Below, piece after piece: positions 19,757 through 30,104 of a stretch of 64,000 nt of DNA (the stretch's first letter is position 1; every line of letters starts with the position of its first letter). This stretch comes from an uncultured Paracoccus sp. (GTDB lineage Bacteria; Pseudomonadota; Alphaproteobacteria; Rhodobacterales; Rhodobacteraceae), in the NCBI RefSeq assembly GCF_947496875.1, contig NZ_CANMEH010000005.1:149422-213421 (forward strand), read 5' to 3'. A model generated the notes under the pieces. That model did not search any database. It was given only the letters and a program-made list of their open reading frames with translations, and had not been told where the DNA came from. The translations under genes were made by a program, and so were the position numbers.

Positions 19757-20650
19757 TCAGTCCAGCCGGTCGGGCAGATCCAGGCCGCGCAGCAGGTCAC
19801 CGGCCTGCATCGGGCGGCGGCCCTGGCGCTGCGCCTCGGTCACCTCGATCGCGCCCTGGCCGCAGGCCACCACGAACCCGCCCAGCACCTGGCCGGGCGT
19901 GCCGCCGGCGTCCCGCAGGCGAGAGCGCAGCAGCTTGACCCGTTCGCCGGCGATCTCGCACCAGGCGCCGGGAAACGGCGACAGGCCGCGGATCTGGCGG
20001 TCGATCTCGACCGCGGGGCGGGACCAGTCGATGCGGGCCTCGGACTTGTCGATCTTGGCGGCATAGGTCACCCCGTCGCCGGCCTGCGCTGTCGCGGGCA
20101 GCGGCAGCCGGTCCAGTGTCCGGACGATCAGCGATGCGCCCAGTTCGGCCAGACGGTCGTGCAGGTCGCCGGTGGTGTCCTCGGGTCCGATCCGGGTCCG
20201 CGCCTCGGCCAGCACCGGACCGGTGTCCAGCCCCGCCTCCATCTGCATGATCGCGACGCCGGTTTCCTCGTCGCCCGCCATGACGGCGCGATGGATGGGT
20301 GCGGCGCCGCGCCAGCGGGGCAGAAGCGAGGCGTGGATGTTCAGGCAGCCCAGCCGCGGCGCCTGCAGCACCTCGGGTGGCAGGATCAGCCCGTAGGCCA
20401 CCACCACGGCCACATCGGCCTGCAAGGCGGCGAAGGCGGCCTGATCCTCGGGCGATTTCAGCCGCGCCGGGGTCCGCACCGGCAGCCCCAGCGCCGTCGC
20501 GGCGCTCTGCACCGGCGAGGGACGTGGCTGCTGCCCGCGCCCTGCGGCGCGGGGCGGTTGGGAATAGACCGCGATCACCTCGTGGCGCGCGGCGATGACC
20601 TGCAGCGCCGGGACCGAAAAGGCCGGCGTTCCCATGAAGATCACGCGCAT
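19757..20650 (-). CDS. fmt: Methionyl-tRNA formyltransferase
   Basis: It formylates initiator Met-t[20 protein letters not shown] at the start sets 20650 as the start codon, giving 297 residues. The 10-formyl-THF site ([20 protein letters not shown], then [14 protein letters not shown]) holds the Asn and His of the SLLP family motif, and [10 protein letters not shown] follows. A C-terminal beta-barrel domain is complete. In many genomes fmt is next to def; here def lies about 1.6 kb upstream with two other genes between. Confidence 0.95.
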   Translation of the reverse strand: MRVIFMGTPAFSVPALQVIAARHEVIAVYSQPPRAAGRGQQPRPSPVQSAATALGLPVRTPARLKSPEDQAAFAALQADVAVVVAYGLILPPEVLQAPRLGCLNIHASLLPRWRGAAPIHRAVMAGDEETGVAIMQMEAGLDTGPVLAEARTRIGPEDTTGDLHDRLAELGASLIVRTLDRLPLPATAQAGDGVTYAAKIDKSEARIDWSRPAVEIDRQIRGLSPFPGAWCEIAGERVKLLRSRLRDAGGTPGQVLGGFVVACGQGAIEVTEAQRQGRRPMQAGDLLRGLDLPDRLD

Positions 20651-20748
20651 GGCATCCCCCGTTGCTGACAATTGACGCGCCGCCGTCTTTGCCCGACGCT
20701 GATGGAAGGGGAAAGGCCACCGCGGCCGAAGATCAGGGGGAAACGCCC

Positions 20749-21342
20749 ATGCTGAACCGTCTCCGCGCGATCGTCCGGGTCGCCGTCGTCACCTCGTCGA
20801 TCGCCGTTCTCGCCGCCACGATGGCCGCCGCCGCCACACTGGACGATGCGGGCCTGCACGAAGAGCCCTGGATCCACGAAACATTCAAGGACCTGCGCGA
20901 GGATCTGGCCGATGCGAACACCGCCGGAAAACGCCTGCTGATCCTGGTCGAGCAGCGCGGCTGCATCTACTGCAAGCAGATGCACGAAGAGGTGTTTTCC
21001 CAGCCCGACATCGCCGCCAGCCTGACCGATGATTACTACGTCATCCGGCTGAACATGTTCGGTGACGTCGAGGTCACCGACTTTGACGGAACGGCGCTGC
21101 CGGAAAAGGACATGGTGATGCGCTGGGGCGTGATGTTCACACCCACGATGATGTTCATGCCCGAGGAGGTGCCGCAGGACACGACCGCCGCAAAGGCGTC
21201 AGTGGCCACGATGCCGGGCGCGTTCAAGGAAGGGACGACCCGCGCGCTGCTGACGTGGGTCAAGGAAAAGCACTATGAAAGCGGTCAGAACTTTCAGAAA
21301 TTCGTGGCCGAGCAGGTGAACCCGGACGCCCCCGCTCAGTAG
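20749..21342 (+). CDS. Secreted thioredoxin-like protein (SoxW/thioredoxin_2-like)
   Basis: A 197-residue protein, start at 20749, with a signal peptide ending near TMAAAA. The thioredoxin-like domain has a CIYC active site ([19 protein letters not shown]), followed by a region with cis-proline [11 protein letters not shown]. This resembles SoxW-type periplasmic thiol reductants. Sulfur oxidation genes are not nearby, so a general periplasmic reductant is as likely. Confidence 0.85.
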   Translation: MLNRLRAIVRVAVVTSSIAVLAATMAAAATLDDAGLHEEPWIHETFKDLREDLADANTAGKRLLILVEQRGCIYCKQMHEEVFSQPDIAASLTDDYYVIRLNMFGDVEVTDFDGTALPEKDMVMRWGVMFTPTMMFMPEEVPQDTTAAKASVATMPGAFKEGTTRALLTWVKEKHYESGQNFQKFVAEQVNPDAPAQ

Positions 21343-21399
21343 GCGGCGCGGGATCGTCCTGGCGCTGCCTCCCGCGATCTGCCGGTGCTCCGCCGCGGG

Positions 21400-22107
21400 T
21401 CAGCGCTGGTCGGGCTGGCCGAACAGGTGCTTGTGCGACTCGCGACTGCTGGTCTGGTTGCGCAGTTCCGCGGCGAGACCATAGCCCTGCTGCACCGCCG
21501 GGCGCGCGCCGACCCGGTCGAGCCATGCCTGCATGTTCGGGAACCGGGTGATGTCCTGCTGCTGGCCCTCCCACAGCACGGCCCATGGCCAGATCGCCAT
21601 GTCCGCGATGGAGTAGTCGCCGGCCACGTATTCCCGATCCGCAAGCCGCCTGTCGAGCACGCCGTAGAGGCGCGCGACCTCGTTGCGGTAACGGGTCTGG
21701 GCATAGGGCAGCACCTGTGGCGGGTCCATTTCGGGCGCGTAGCGCAGGAAGTGGTGTGCCTGCCCGGCCATCGGCCCGACGCCGCCCATCTGCCAGAACA
21801 GCCACTGGTCCACCTCGACGCGTTCTCGTTCGGTGGTGCCGTGAAAGCGCCCGGTCTTGCGGGCCAGGTATTGCAGGATCGCGCCCGACTCGAAGATCAA
21901 GATCGGCCGACCATCGGGGCCGTCCGGGTCAACGATGGCCGGCATCCGGTTGTTCGGCGAGATCGACAGGAACTCCGGCTTGAACTGGTCGCCGGCGCCG
22001 ATGTTCACCAGGCGCAGGTCGTAGGGCAGGTCCATCTCGTGCAGCGCGATGGACACCTTCCAGCCGTTCGGGGTGGGCCAGTAGTGCAGTTCGATGGGTT
22101 GGGTCAT
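21400..22107 (-). CDS. Glutathione S-transferase family protein (YfcG/Ure2-like)
   Basis: A 235-residue GST with N-terminal thioredoxin fold (IELHYWPTPNGWKVSIALHE), the cis-proline and glutathione-binding FESGAILQYLA segment, and an all-helical C-terminal domain (VAGDYSIADMAIWPW, the N-capping box). It is closest in pattern to the Nu-class disulfide-bond oxidoreductases such as YfcG. It may reduce small disulfides using glutathione. Confidence 0.87.
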   Translation of the reverse strand: MTQPIELHYWPTPNGWKVSIALHEMDLPYDLRLVNIGAGDQFKPEFLSISPNNRMPAIVDPDGPDGRPILIFESGAILQYLARKTGRFHGTTERERVEVDQWLFWQMGGVGPMAGQAHHFLRYAPEMDPPQVLPYAQTRYRNEVARLYGVLDRRLADREYVAGDYSIADMAIWPWAVLWEGQQQDITRFPNMQAWLDRVGARPAVQQGYGLAAELRNQTSSRESHKHLFGQPDQR

Positions 22108-22236
22108 GGGGTCCGCCTCGCCTCTCGGGTCCCCCTTGATCTGCCGGTGACGCGGCGGGTTCAAGTCGTTGCGCCCGCGCCTTTGCCGGAGCGGCGCCTG
22201 CCATGGCGTCCCGGCGCGAGGGCGCCGCCGGCCCGG

Positions 22237-22764
22237 TCAGGCCCGCTCGCGCTCCATCTCGCGTTTCAGCTTGACCATCTTGCGCGTGATCATCTGCCGC
22301 TTCATCGCACCCAGGTGATCGATGAACAGGCGTCCGTTCAGATGGTCCAGCTCGTGCTGGGCGCAGGTCGCCCACAGCCCGTCGAAGTCGCGCTCGTGAA
22401 TGCGGCCGTCCAGCCCGGTCCAGCGCATCCGCACCTCGGCGGGGCGGGTCACGTCGGCGTACTGGTCCGGGATCGACAGGCAGCCTTCCTCATAGGTGTT
22501 CAGTTCATCCGAGGTCTGGACGATCTCGGGGTCGATCAGCACCATCGGCTGCGGCGCGGCGGCGGGGTCCTTGGTGCAGTCCATGACGAACAGCCGCGAC
22601 AGCACCCCCAGCTGCGGCGCCGCCAGCCCCACGCCCGGCGCGTTGTACATGGTGGCCAGCATGTCCGCCGCCAGCGTCTCGATCTCGGGCGTGACCCGAC
22701 CTAGGGGCGCGCAGACCTTTTTCAGGCGCGGATCGGGATGGATCAGGATCGGGCGGATCGTCAT
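22237..22764 (-). CDS. def: Peptide deformylase
   Basis: It removes the formyl group from new proteins. All three motifs are present: GVGLAAPQLG, EGCLSIPDQ and the metal-binding QHELDHLNGRLF. It has 175 residues and starts with MTIRPILIHPDPRLKKV, the usual N-terminus. It is divergent from the aminotransferase gene that follows. Confidence 0.95.
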   Translation of the reverse strand: MTIRPILIHPDPRLKKVCAPLGRVTPEIETLAADMLATMYNAPGVGLAAPQLGVLSRLFVMDCTKDPAAAPQPMVLIDPEIVQTSDELNTYEEGCLSIPDQYADVTRPAEVRMRWTGLDGRIHERDFDGLWATCAQHELDHLNGRLFIDHLGAMKRQMITRKMVKLKREMERERA

Positions 22765-22840
22765 TCCGGCGATTTAGGCCAAGCCTTCCTTGCGCGCAAC
22801 AGATCGGTATGCTCGCGGCGCTGCAACCAGAGGAATGCCC

Positions 22841-24025
22841 ATGACCGGACCCGATTTCGACGCGCTGATCGAACGCCGCGGCACGCTCTGCAACAAGTGG
22901 GACGACATGCCGGCGGTCTTCGGGATCGCCGATCCGGACGTGCTGCCGATGTGGGTTGCGGACATGGACTTCCCCGCGCCCGACGCGGTGCGCACGGCGC
23001 TGGAACGCACCGTCGCGCACGGGATCTATGGTTACCCGGGTCAGAACCGGCCCTACCTGGGCGCGATCCGCTGGTGGATGGGGACGCGGCATGGCTGGGA
23101 TGTCGCGGCAGAGGAGATCCTGTCCGTCCACGGGCTGGTCAACGGCACGGCCCTGGCGGTCGACGCGTTTACCAGTCCGGGTGACGGCGTGATCCTGATG
23201 ACCCCCGTCTATCACGCCTTCGCCCGGGTGATCCGGGCCAGCGGCCGGCAGGTCGTCGAACTGCCGCTGGCGATGGACGAAGGCCGCCATGCGCTGGACT
23301 GGGACGGATGGGCGGGGCGTCTGACCGGCGGCGAACGGATGCTGATCCTGTGTTCGCCCCATAACCCGGGCGGCCGGGTCTGGTCCGCCGGCGAACTGCG
23401 CCAGATCGCCGATTTCTGCCGCGACCGCGACCTGATCCTGGTGTCCGACGAGATCCACCACGACCTGGTCATGCCCGGCGCGCCCGCGCACACGGTGACC
23501 GCACGGGCGGCGCCGGACAGTGCGGATCGGCTGATCACGCTCACCTCGGCCACCAAGACCTTCAACATCGCCGGCGCGCATCTCGGCAATGCGATCATCG
23601 CCGATCCGAGGCTGCGCGAGCGGTACAAGGCGCGGATGATGGCGCTGGGCATTTCACCCGGACTGTTCGGGCTGCCGATGGTGACCGCCGCCTATTCCCC
23701 CGAGGGGGCGGCGTGGGTGGATGCGCTGATGACCTACCTTGCCGGCAACGCCCGCGTGTTCGACGAAGGAATGGCCGACATTCCGGGGGTGCGATCCATG
23801 CCCCTGCAGGCCACCTATCTGTCCTGGGTGGATTTCGGCGGCACCGGCCTGGCCGCAGCCGAGTTGCATGACCGGATCGAGGGTCAGGCCCGGATCGCCG
23901 CAAGTCATGGCGAAAGCTTCGGCAGCGGCGGGCAGGGCTGGATGCGGTTCAACATCGCGACGCCGCGGGTGCGGGTGCACGAGGCGGTCGCGCGCCTGCG
24001 CGAGGCGTTTCGCGACCTGCAGTGA
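22841..24025 (+). CDS. PatB/MalY-type PLP aminotransferase / cystathionine beta-lyase
   Basis: The ATG at 22841 is preceded by AGAGGA and gives 394 residues. The fold-type I PLP lysine is in SATKTFNIAGAHLGN, and the PatB pattern MWVADMDFPAPDAVR near residue 35 and YGYPG-like segment follow. Members cleave cystathionine to homocysteine or transaminate. It may act as a C-S lyase, given the PatB-specific start, but the exact substrate is not defined by sequence. Confidence 0.88.
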   Translation: MTGPDFDALIERRGTLCNKWDDMPAVFGIADPDVLPMWVADMDFPAPDAVRTALERTVAHGIYGYPGQNRPYLGAIRWWMGTRHGWDVAAEEILSVHGLVNGTALAVDAFTSPGDGVILMTPVYHAFARVIRASGRQVVELPLAMDEGRHALDWDGWAGRLTGGERMLILCSPHNPGGRVWSAGELRQIADFCRDRDLILVSDEIHHDLVMPGAPAHTVTARAAPDSADRLITLTSATKTFNIAGAHLGNAIIADPRLRERYKARMMALGISPGLFGLPMVTAAYSPEGAAWVDALMTYLAGNARVFDEGMADIPGVRSMPLQATYLSWVDFGGTGLAAAELHDRIEGQARIAASHGESFGSGGQGWMRFNIATPRVRVHEAVARLREAFRDLQ

Positions 24026-24045
24026 TCTGCCCGCGGCGGCTCCGG

Positions 24046-24915
24046 TCAGTCCAGCAGCCGGGCCAGATAGCGACCATATTCGTTCTTGCCGAACCTCTCG
24101 GCCTGGGCGCGCAGCTGGGCGGGAGTGATCCAGCCCTTATCATAGGCGATCTCGTCGGGGGACCCCGCCTGCATGCCCTGGCGCTGTTCCAGGGTGCGGA
24201 CCAGATTGCCGGCATCCAGCAGGCTTGCATGGGTGCCGGTGTCCAGCCAGGCATAGCCGCGCCCCATCCGCTGCACGTTCAGCCGTCCCTCGCGCAGGTA
24301 GGTTTCCAGCAGGGTCGTGATCTCCAGTTCGCCGCGGTCCGACGGCTGCACCGACCGGGCCCGCGCCGGCGCGCTGCCATCGAGGAAATAGAGGCCGGTC
24401 ACCGCGTAGCTGGACGGCGGCACCGCGGGCTTCTCGATGATCTGGATGGCGCGGCCGTCGCTGTCGAACGCCACCACCCCGTATCGTTCGGGATCCGCCA
24501 CGTGATAGCCGAACACCGTCGCCTCGTCGCGGCGATCCGCGTCGGCCAGAAGCTCGGTCAGGCCGTGGCCGAAGAAGATGTTGTCGCCCAGCACCATCGC
24601 CGAGGGCGCACCCGCCAGGAACTCCTCGGCCAGCAGATAGGCCTGGGCCAGGCCTTCCGGCCGGGGCTGGACGATCCAGGTCAGCTGCAGCCCCCACTGG
24701 CCGCCATCGCCCAGCAGCCGCTGGAACTGCGCCTGGTCGTCCGGCGTGGTGATGATCGCGATCTCGCGCAGGCCGGCCAGCATCAGCACCGACAAGGGAT
24801 AATAGATCATCGGCTTGTCGTACACGGGCAGCAGCTGCTTCGAGACGCCCATGGTGATCGGATAAAGCCGCGTACCGGACCCGCCGGCCAGAATGATGCC
24901 CTTGCGCCGGGTCAT
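24046..24915 (-). CDS. rfbA: Glucose-1-phosphate thymidylyltransferase
   Basis: First step of dTDP-L-rhamnose synthesis. The nucleotide-binding signature KGIILAGGSGTRLYP and VSKQLLPVYDKPMIYYPL are present, with VLGDNIFFGHGL and EKPAVPPSSYAVTGLYF further on; 289 residues. Start 24915 overlaps the end of rfbD. It is last in the rfbC-rfbB-rfbD-rfbA operon on the minus strand. Confidence 0.95.
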   Translation of the reverse strand: MTRRKGIILAGGSGTRLYPITMGVSKQLLPVYDKPMIYYPLSVLMLAGLREIAIITTPDDQAQFQRLLGDGGQWGLQLTWIVQPRPEGLAQAYLLAEEFLAGAPSAMVLGDNIFFGHGLTELLADADRRDEATVFGYHVADPERYGVVAFDSDGRAIQIIEKPAVPPSSYAVTGLYFLDGSAPARARSVQPSDRGELEITTLLETYLREGRLNVQRMGRGYAWLDTGTHASLLDAGNLVRTLEQRQGMQAGSPDEIAYDKGWITPAQLRAQAERFGKNEYGRYLARLLD

Positions 24916-25769
24916 GCGGTTTCCTTCAGTTCCCTGAGCACCCCGGACAGACCGGTCCGCCAATCCGGACGCACGATGCCGAAATCACGCACGATCCGGC
25001 TGCAATCCAGCCGCGAATTCAGCGGCCGAGGTGCAGGGGTGGGATATTCGATCGTGGGAATCTCAATCACCCGGCAGTCCAGCCCCGCCCGGGCGAAGAT
25101 CTCGCGCGCGAACCCGGCCCAGCTGACGTCGGGGGCGCCGGCGAAGTGACACAGCCCGCCCTTGTCGCGGTCGGCCAGCATTGCCTGCGCCATCGTCAGC
25201 AGCGCAGCGGCAATGTCGGCGGCGGGGGTCGGGCCGCCGATCTGGTCGGCGACGATGGTCAGCGCCTCGCGTTCGGCGCCCAGCCGCAGCATGGTCTTCA
25301 CGAAATTGCTGCCATGCGCCGAGAACACCCATGAGGTGCGCAGCACCGCCCATTGCCCGCCCGCCGCGGCAACTTCCCGTTCGCCCCCCAGCTTGGTTGC
25401 GCCATACACTCCCAGAGGCCCGGTCGCATCCTCCTCGGACCACGGTCGCGTGCCGGATCCGTCGAAGACATAATCGGTCGAGATGTGCAGAAAGGGGATC
25501 CCCAGCGCGGCACAGGCCGCGGCCATCGCCCCCGGTGCCTCGGCGTTGACGGTCCGCGCGGCGTCCGCCTCCGACTCGGCCTTGTCCACCGCCGTCCAGG
25601 CCGTCGCGTTGATCACCGCGGCGGGCCCCGCCTGCACGATCACGTCGAATGCGCGGCCCGGATCGGCCATGTCGACCTCGTCGCGTCCGACGAAGCGCGC
25701 ATCCGGCCGCAGGCGCGCCAGTTCCCTGCCGACCTGCCCGGTCCTGCCAAAGATCAGCAGCCCGTCCAT
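24912..25769 (-). CDS. rfbD: dTDP-4-dehydrorhamnose reductase
   Basis: Final step of dTDP-L-rhamnose synthesis, an SDR-extended NAD(P)H reductase. The glycine motif GRTGQVGRELA near the N-terminus and the YxxxK pair in YGATKLGGE are visible, with HISTDYVFDG between. 285 residues from the ATG at 25769. It sits between rfbB and rfbA in the same operon. Confidence 0.95.
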   Translation of the reverse strand: MDGLLIFGRTGQVGRELARLRPDARFVGRDEVDMADPGRAFDVIVQAGPAAVINATAWTAVDKAESEADAARTVNAEAPGAMAAACAALGIPFLHISTDYVFDGSGTRPWSEEDATGPLGVYGATKLGGEREVAAAGGQWAVLRTSWVFSAHGSNFVKTMLRLGAEREALTIVADQIGGPTPAADIAAALLTMAQAMLADRDKGGLCHFAGAPDVSWAGFAREIFARAGLDCRVIEIPTIEYPTPAPRPLNSRLDCSRIVRDFGIVRPDWRTGLSGVLRELKETA

Positions 25770-25812
25770 GTGCGTCCCCTTCGTATCGCGCATCGATCCA
25801 CTCGCGTGCCGT

Positions 25813-26850
25813 TCACCCTGTGCCCAGACGCTTGCCAACCCCGTCACGGGCCAGCAGCGGCTGCCACCAGTCCGGGTTGGCGAGATACCATTCGACTGTC
25901 CGCCGCAGCCCCTGTTCGAGCGTGACCGAGGGTCGCCAGCCCAGTTCGGTCCGGATCCGGGTCGGGTCGATGGCATAGCGGCGGTCGTGTCCCGGCCGAT
26001 CGGTGACAAAGGTGATCAGCCGCTCATGCGGGGCTTTCGCGGGGCGCAGATCGTCCAGATGCAAGCAGATGCTGCGCACGAGGTCGATGTTCCGGACCTC
26101 GTTCTCGCCACCGATGTTGTAGCTGCGCCCGACCCGGCACTGTTCCAGGCACAGCAGCAGCGCGTCGGCATGGTCCTCGACATACAGCCAGTCCCGCACG
26201 TTGCCGCCGTCGCCATAAACCGGGACCGGCCGGCCATGCAGTGCGTTCAGGATCGCCACCGGAACCAGCTTTTCCGGGAAATGGAACGGCCCGTAATTGT
26301 TGGAGCAGTTGGTCAGCACCACCGGCAGGCCATAGGTTTCGTGCCACGCCCGCACCAGATGGTCGCTGGCCGCCTTCGACGCGGAGTAGGGGCTGCGGGG
26401 GTCATAGGCCGTGTCCTCGGTGAACCGGCCGGTCTCGCCCAGGCTGCCGAACACCTCGTCCGTCGAGATGTGATGAAAGCGGAAACCGTCGGGGCGGCCT
26501 CGGCAAATCCAGTGGGCGCGTGCGGCCTCAAGCAGGTTGTAGGTACCGGTGACGTTGTTTTCGACAAACGCGCCCGGACCGTCGATCGACCGGTCCACAT
26601 GGCTTTCCGCGGCGAGATGCATGACCGCGTCCGGCTGGTGCCTGGCAAACACGCGGTCCAGCGCCGCGCGATCCCGGATGTCAGCATGTTCGAACGCGTA
26701 AAGCGGGCTGTCCGCGACCGATGCCACGTTGGCGAGGTTGGCCGCATAGGTCAGAGCGTCGAGATTCACGACCGCGTGGCCCCGCGCGATGGCCAGCCGC
26801 ACCACGGCCGAGCCGATGAACCCGGCGCCGCCCGTCACCAGGATCTTCAT
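25813..26850 (-). CDS. rfbB: dTDP-glucose 4,6-dehydratase
   Basis: Second enzyme in dTDP-rhamnose synthesis; converts dTDP-glucose to the 4-keto-6-deoxy sugar. N-terminal [13 protein letters not shown] binds NAD+, the catalytic [12 protein letters not shown] and [13 protein letters not shown] (Tyr/Lys) are present, and the sugar site [18 protein letters not shown] follows. 345 residues, overlapping rfbC by four bases. Confidence 0.95.
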   Translation of the reverse strand: MKILVTGGAGFIGSAVVRLAIARGHAVVNLDALTYAANLANVASVADSPLYAFEHADIRDRAALDRVFARHQPDAVMHLAAESHVDRSIDGPGAFVENNVTGTYNLLEAARAHWICRGRPDGFRFHHISTDEVFGSLGETGRFTEDTAYDPRSPYSASKAASDHLVRAWHETYGLPVVLTNCSNNYGPFHFPEKLVPVAILNALHGRPVPVYGDGGNVRDWLYVEDHADALLLCLEQCRVGRSYNIGGENEVRNIDLVRSICLHLDDLRPAKAPHERLITFVTDRPGHDRRYAIDPTRIRTELGWRPSVTLEQGLRRTVEWYLANPDWWQPLLARDGVGKRLGTG

Positions 26851-27401
26851 GCCTGCACCTCGAATGGCGACGTCCAGTCCGCAAAGGCAGGAGCCGCGCG
26901 GTCCTTGTCGGACAGGATCGGATCGGTGATGCCCCAGTCAATGTCGACACTGTCCCAGCGTACCGCGCCATCGCTCTCGCGGTCGTAATAGGCGCTGCAC
27001 TTGTAGATGATCTCAGTGTCATCCTCGTGCGTGACGAAGCCGTGCAGGAACCCGGCCGGGATCCAGAGCTGGCGCCCGTTCTCGTAGCTCAGTTCGACGC
27101 CCATGGCCTTGCCGAACGTCGGACTGCCGCGCCGTGCGTCCACCGCGACGTCGAACAGGCGACCCCGGCCGCAGCGTACCAGCTTGCCCTGCGCGTGCGG
27201 GGGGGCCTGGTAGTGAAGGCCGCGCAGCGTGCCGGCCCGCGCCGACAGCGAATGATTGTCCTGAACGAAGTCGGGCAGGTGCACCCCTGCGTTTTCCAGC
27301 GTCCGTCGGTTCCAGCTTTCCGCAAAGAACCCCCGCCCATCGCCGTGGCGCTCGGGGGTAAGGATCAGCAGGTCCGGCGAGGCGGTCCGTTCGATCTGCA
27401 T
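26847..27401 (-). CDS. rfbC: dTDP-4-dehydrorhamnose 3,5-epimerase
   Basis: A cupin-fold epimerase of 184 residues; start at 27401 ([20 protein letters not shown]). The catalytic histidine is in [19 protein letters not shown] and the active-site tyrosine region in [18 protein letters not shown]. First gene of the four-gene rhamnose operon; the product dTDP-rhamnose would feed LPS or exopolysaccharide. No rhamnosyltransferase is in the window. Confidence 0.95.
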   Translation of the reverse strand: MQIERTASPDLLILTPERHGDGRGFFAESWNRRTLENAGVHLPDFVQDNHSLSARAGTLRGLHYQAPPHAQGKLVRCGRGRLFDVAVDARRGSPTFGKAMGVELSYENGRQLWIPAGFLHGFVTHEDDTEIIYKCSAYYDRESDGAVRWDSVDIDWGITDPILSDKDRAAPAFADWTSPFEVQA

Positions 27402-27522
27402 GCGTCGCTCCGCTCGGTGCCGCCCTTCATGCCACCAAACAAGTGCGGGGAAAAGACCTGCGGCTTTGCAACGACTTCCCGGTGTCGTTAAGCCCAACGG
27501 GGCGGATTGTTGGAGAGACTGG

Positions 27523-28080
27523 ATGCGGATCGTCGGGGGCAGGCTGCGCGGCCTGAAGCTGGCCGAGGTCGGTGCGGGCGATTCGGCATCGCATCTGCGT
27601 CCGACGACGGACCGGGTCCGCGAGGCGGTCTTCAACCTGATCCAGAACAGCGGCCGCCACAGGCTGGAAGGGGCAAGGGTGCTGGACCTGTTCGCGGGAA
27701 CGGGCGCGCTGGGGCTGGAGGCGCTGTCCAGAGGCGCGACGCGCGTCGCCTTCGTGGACGACGGGGCGACGGCGCGCGCCCTGCTGCGGGCGAATGTCGA
27801 GAAGGCGCGGGCGATGGGCGTCACCGACATCTGGAGGCGGGATGCAACCAGCCTTGGTGCGAACCGCGGCGCTGCCTACGATCTGCTGTTTCTCGATCCA
27901 CCCTATGGCCAACGGCTGGGCGAAGCGGCGCTTGCCTCGGCGCGGGACGGGGGCTGGATCGCCCCGGGCGCCCTGATCGTGTGGGAGGAGGACACCCCGC
28001 CGGTCGAACCGGCCGGGCTGACCCGCATCGACCAGCGCCGCTATGGCACAACCCTGATCACCCTGCTGCGTGCGGCCTGA
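27523..28080 (+). CDS. rsmD: 16S rRNA (guanine966-N2)-methyltransferase RsmD
   Basis: The start MRIVGGRLRGLKL is the classic RsmD opening, placing the ATG at 27523; 185 residues. The SAM motif is VLDLFAGTGALGLEALSRGA and the catalytic tetrapeptide is DPPY in LFLDPPYGQRLG. It is divergent from rfbC. Confidence 0.93.
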   Translation: MRIVGGRLRGLKLAEVGAGDSASHLRPTTDRVREAVFNLIQNSGRHRLEGARVLDLFAGTGALGLEALSRGATRVAFVDDGATARALLRANVEKARAMGVTDIWRRDATSLGANRGAAYDLLFLDPPYGQRLGEAALASARDGGWIAPGALIVWEEDTPPVEPAGLTRIDQRRYGTTLITLLRAA

Positions 28081-28138
28081 GACGGACCGGCGGCGAGGAC
28101 GGGCAGGGTCGCACTGGCGGCCGCAGGTTCAGCCGGTT

Positions 28139-29224
28139 TCAGGCGGCGACCGCGTCGTCTTCCAGCGGTTCGCTGTCGTCCGGGGCGATCATCTCGGCCA
28201 CGATCTTGGCCAGCGTCACCACGCCGAGATGACGCCCAGTGTCGTCGACCACGTTCGCGCGGTTGATGTCGGCATTGGTCAGGGCGCGCGCGGCTTCGTC
28301 CAGCGTTGCCGTGCGGGGCAGGGCGACCGGGGTGTCGACCGGCGCGCCGCGGCGCATGATCGTGCCCACGTGGATCACCTTGCCGCGGCTCACTTCGCGG
28401 ACGAAGTCGGCGATGTAGCCGTCCCTGGGCCGCAGGACGATGCTTTCGCCGGTGCCCTGCTGGATCAACTGGCCGTCGCGCAGGATCGCGACCTTGTCGC
28501 CCAGCCGCAGCGCCTCGTCCAGATCGTGGGTGATGAACACGATTGTCTTGTGCAGTTCCTGCTGCAGATCCAGCAGGATCCCCTGCATCTCCATCCGGAT
28601 CAGCGGGTCCAGTGCCGAGAAGGCCTCGTCCATCAGCAGGATCTCGGCGTCGTTGGCCAGCGCCCGCGCCAGCCCGACGCGCTGCTGCATCCCCCCGGAC
28701 AGCTGGTTGGGATAGCGGTCCTCAAAACCGTCCAGGCCGACCCGGCTGATCCAGTGGCGGGCGATCTCGTTGCGCCGCGCCTCGGCTACGCCGCGGATGC
28801 CCAGCCCGTAGCCGACGTTCTGCATCACCGTGCGGTGCGGCATCAGGGCAAATTTCTGGAACACCATTGCGGTCTTGCTGCGGCGGAACTCCAGCAACTG
28901 CGCCTGCGACATCCGCGCGATGTCCTGGCCTTCGTACAGGATTTCGCCCGCAGTGGGATCGATCAGCCGGTTGATGTGGCGGATCAGCGTCGACTTGCCC
29001 GAGCCCGACAGCCCCATCACGACCGTGATGCGCCCGGACGGGATGGTCAGGTTGATGTCATTGAGGCCCAGCACATGGCCGTGCGCCGCGTTCAGCTCAT
29101 CCTTGCCGAGGCCGTTGCGGACCGCATCGACATGCGCGGCGGCGTTCGGGCCGAAGATCTTGTAGAGGTTGCGGATCTCGATGTCGCTGCCTTCACCTCG
29201 GCTCTGCAGACGGGATTCAACCAT
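28139..29224 (-). CDS. proV: Glycine betaine/proline ABC transporter ATP-binding protein
   Basis: A 361-residue ProV/OpuAA-type ATPase: Walker A GLSGSGKST, signature LSGGMQQRVGLARAL, Walker B ILLMDEAFSALDPL and the H-loop FITHDLDEAL, followed by a C-terminal tandem CBS region (from about residue 280) that in OpuA senses ionic strength. Last in the proX-proW-proV operon, overlapping proW by eight bases. Substrate (betaine, proline betaine, choline or related) is inferred from family. Confidence 0.9.
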   Translation of the reverse strand: MVESRLQSRGEGSDIEIRNLYKIFGPNAAAHVDAVRNGLGKDELNAAHGHVLGLNDINLTIPSGRITVVMGLSGSGKSTLIRHINRLIDPTAGEILYEGQDIARMSQAQLLEFRRSKTAMVFQKFALMPHRTVMQNVGYGLGIRGVAEARRNEIARHWISRVGLDGFEDRYPNQLSGGMQQRVGLARALANDAEILLMDEAFSALDPLIRMEMQGILLDLQQELHKTIVFITHDLDEALRLGDKVAILRDGQLIQQGTGESIVLRPRDGYIADFVREVSRGKVIHVGTIMRRGAPVDTPVALPRTATLDEAARALTNADINRANVVDDTGRHLGVVTLAKIVAEMIAPDDSEPLEDDAVAA

Positions 29225-30101
29225 GAATGGCCTCCGTGTGTTTCTGCAGCCGCTTGCCGTACGCCTGCGTGGCCCTGTCGAAGATGATCGCGATGGCAAC
29301 GATGGCCAGGCCGTTCATCACGCCCAGGGTGAAATACTGGTTGTTGATCGCCTGCAGGACCGGTTGCCCCAGCCCGCGCACCCCGATCATCGAGGCCACG
29401 ACGACCATCGCCAGGCTCATCATGATGGTCTGGTTCACGCCCGCCATGATCGTCGGCAGGGCCAGCGGCATCTGCACGTCGGTCAGCTTCTGCCAGTTGG
29501 ACGCGCCGAAGCTGTCGGCCGCTTCCAGCAGATCGGGGCGCACCTGGCGGATCCCCAGATCGGTCAGGCGGATCATCGGCGGAATGGCATAGATCACCAC
29601 CGCGATCACGCCGGGCACCTTGCCCAGACCGAAGATCATCACGACCGGGATCAGATAGACGAAGGACGGCATGGTCTGCATCAGGTCCAGCACCGGCGTG
29701 ACCACCGCGCGCAGCCGATCCGATCGCGCCATCAGCACGCCAACCGGGATGCCCACGGCAATCGCGACCAGGGTACACACCGCCACCATTGCGATGGTGC
29801 GCATCGTATCCTCCCACATGCCGAAATAGCCGATCGCTAGGAGGGCCAGCGCGGTGCCGAGGGTGATCTTGAACCGCCGTCCGATCAGGTGGACCAGGCC
29901 GGCGAGGACCGCCAGCACCAGGATCCAGGGGCTGGTGATCAGCAGGTTCTCGATGAAGACCAGCAGATCCTTGAGAGGCTCGAAGATCGCCTCGAGCGTG
30001 GGCCCGTATTCACGGGTGAATTCGCGAAATCCGCCGTCGATCGCCTGCCGCATGCTGCGCAGGTCGCCGCGGCTCATTTCCGGAAACTGGACGAAGTCCA
30101 T
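29217..30101 (-). CDS. proW: Glycine betaine/proline ABC transporter permease
   Basis: A 294-residue integral membrane subunit with six or seven helices and the permease coupling motif region (LLEAADSFGASNWQKLTDVQ, the EAA loop). N-terminal part has the extra-helical segment of ProW proteins. It starts at 30101, right behind a hairpin that carries its ribosome-binding site in the loop. Confidence 0.9.
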   Translation of the reverse strand: MDFVQFPEMSRGDLRSMRQAIDGGFREFTREYGPTLEAIFEPLKDLLVFIENLLITSPWILVLAVLAGLVHLIGRRFKITLGTALALLAIGYFGMWEDTMRTIAMVAVCTLVAIAVGIPVGVLMARSDRLRAVVTPVLDLMQTMPSFVYLIPVVMIFGLGKVPGVIAVVIYAIPPMIRLTDLGIRQVRPDLLEAADSFGASNWQKLTDVQMPLALPTIMAGVNQTIMMSLAMVVVASMIGVRGLGQPVLQAINNQYFTLGVMNGLAIVAIAIIFDRATQAYGKRLQKHTEAIHG

Positions 30102-30104
30102 GGA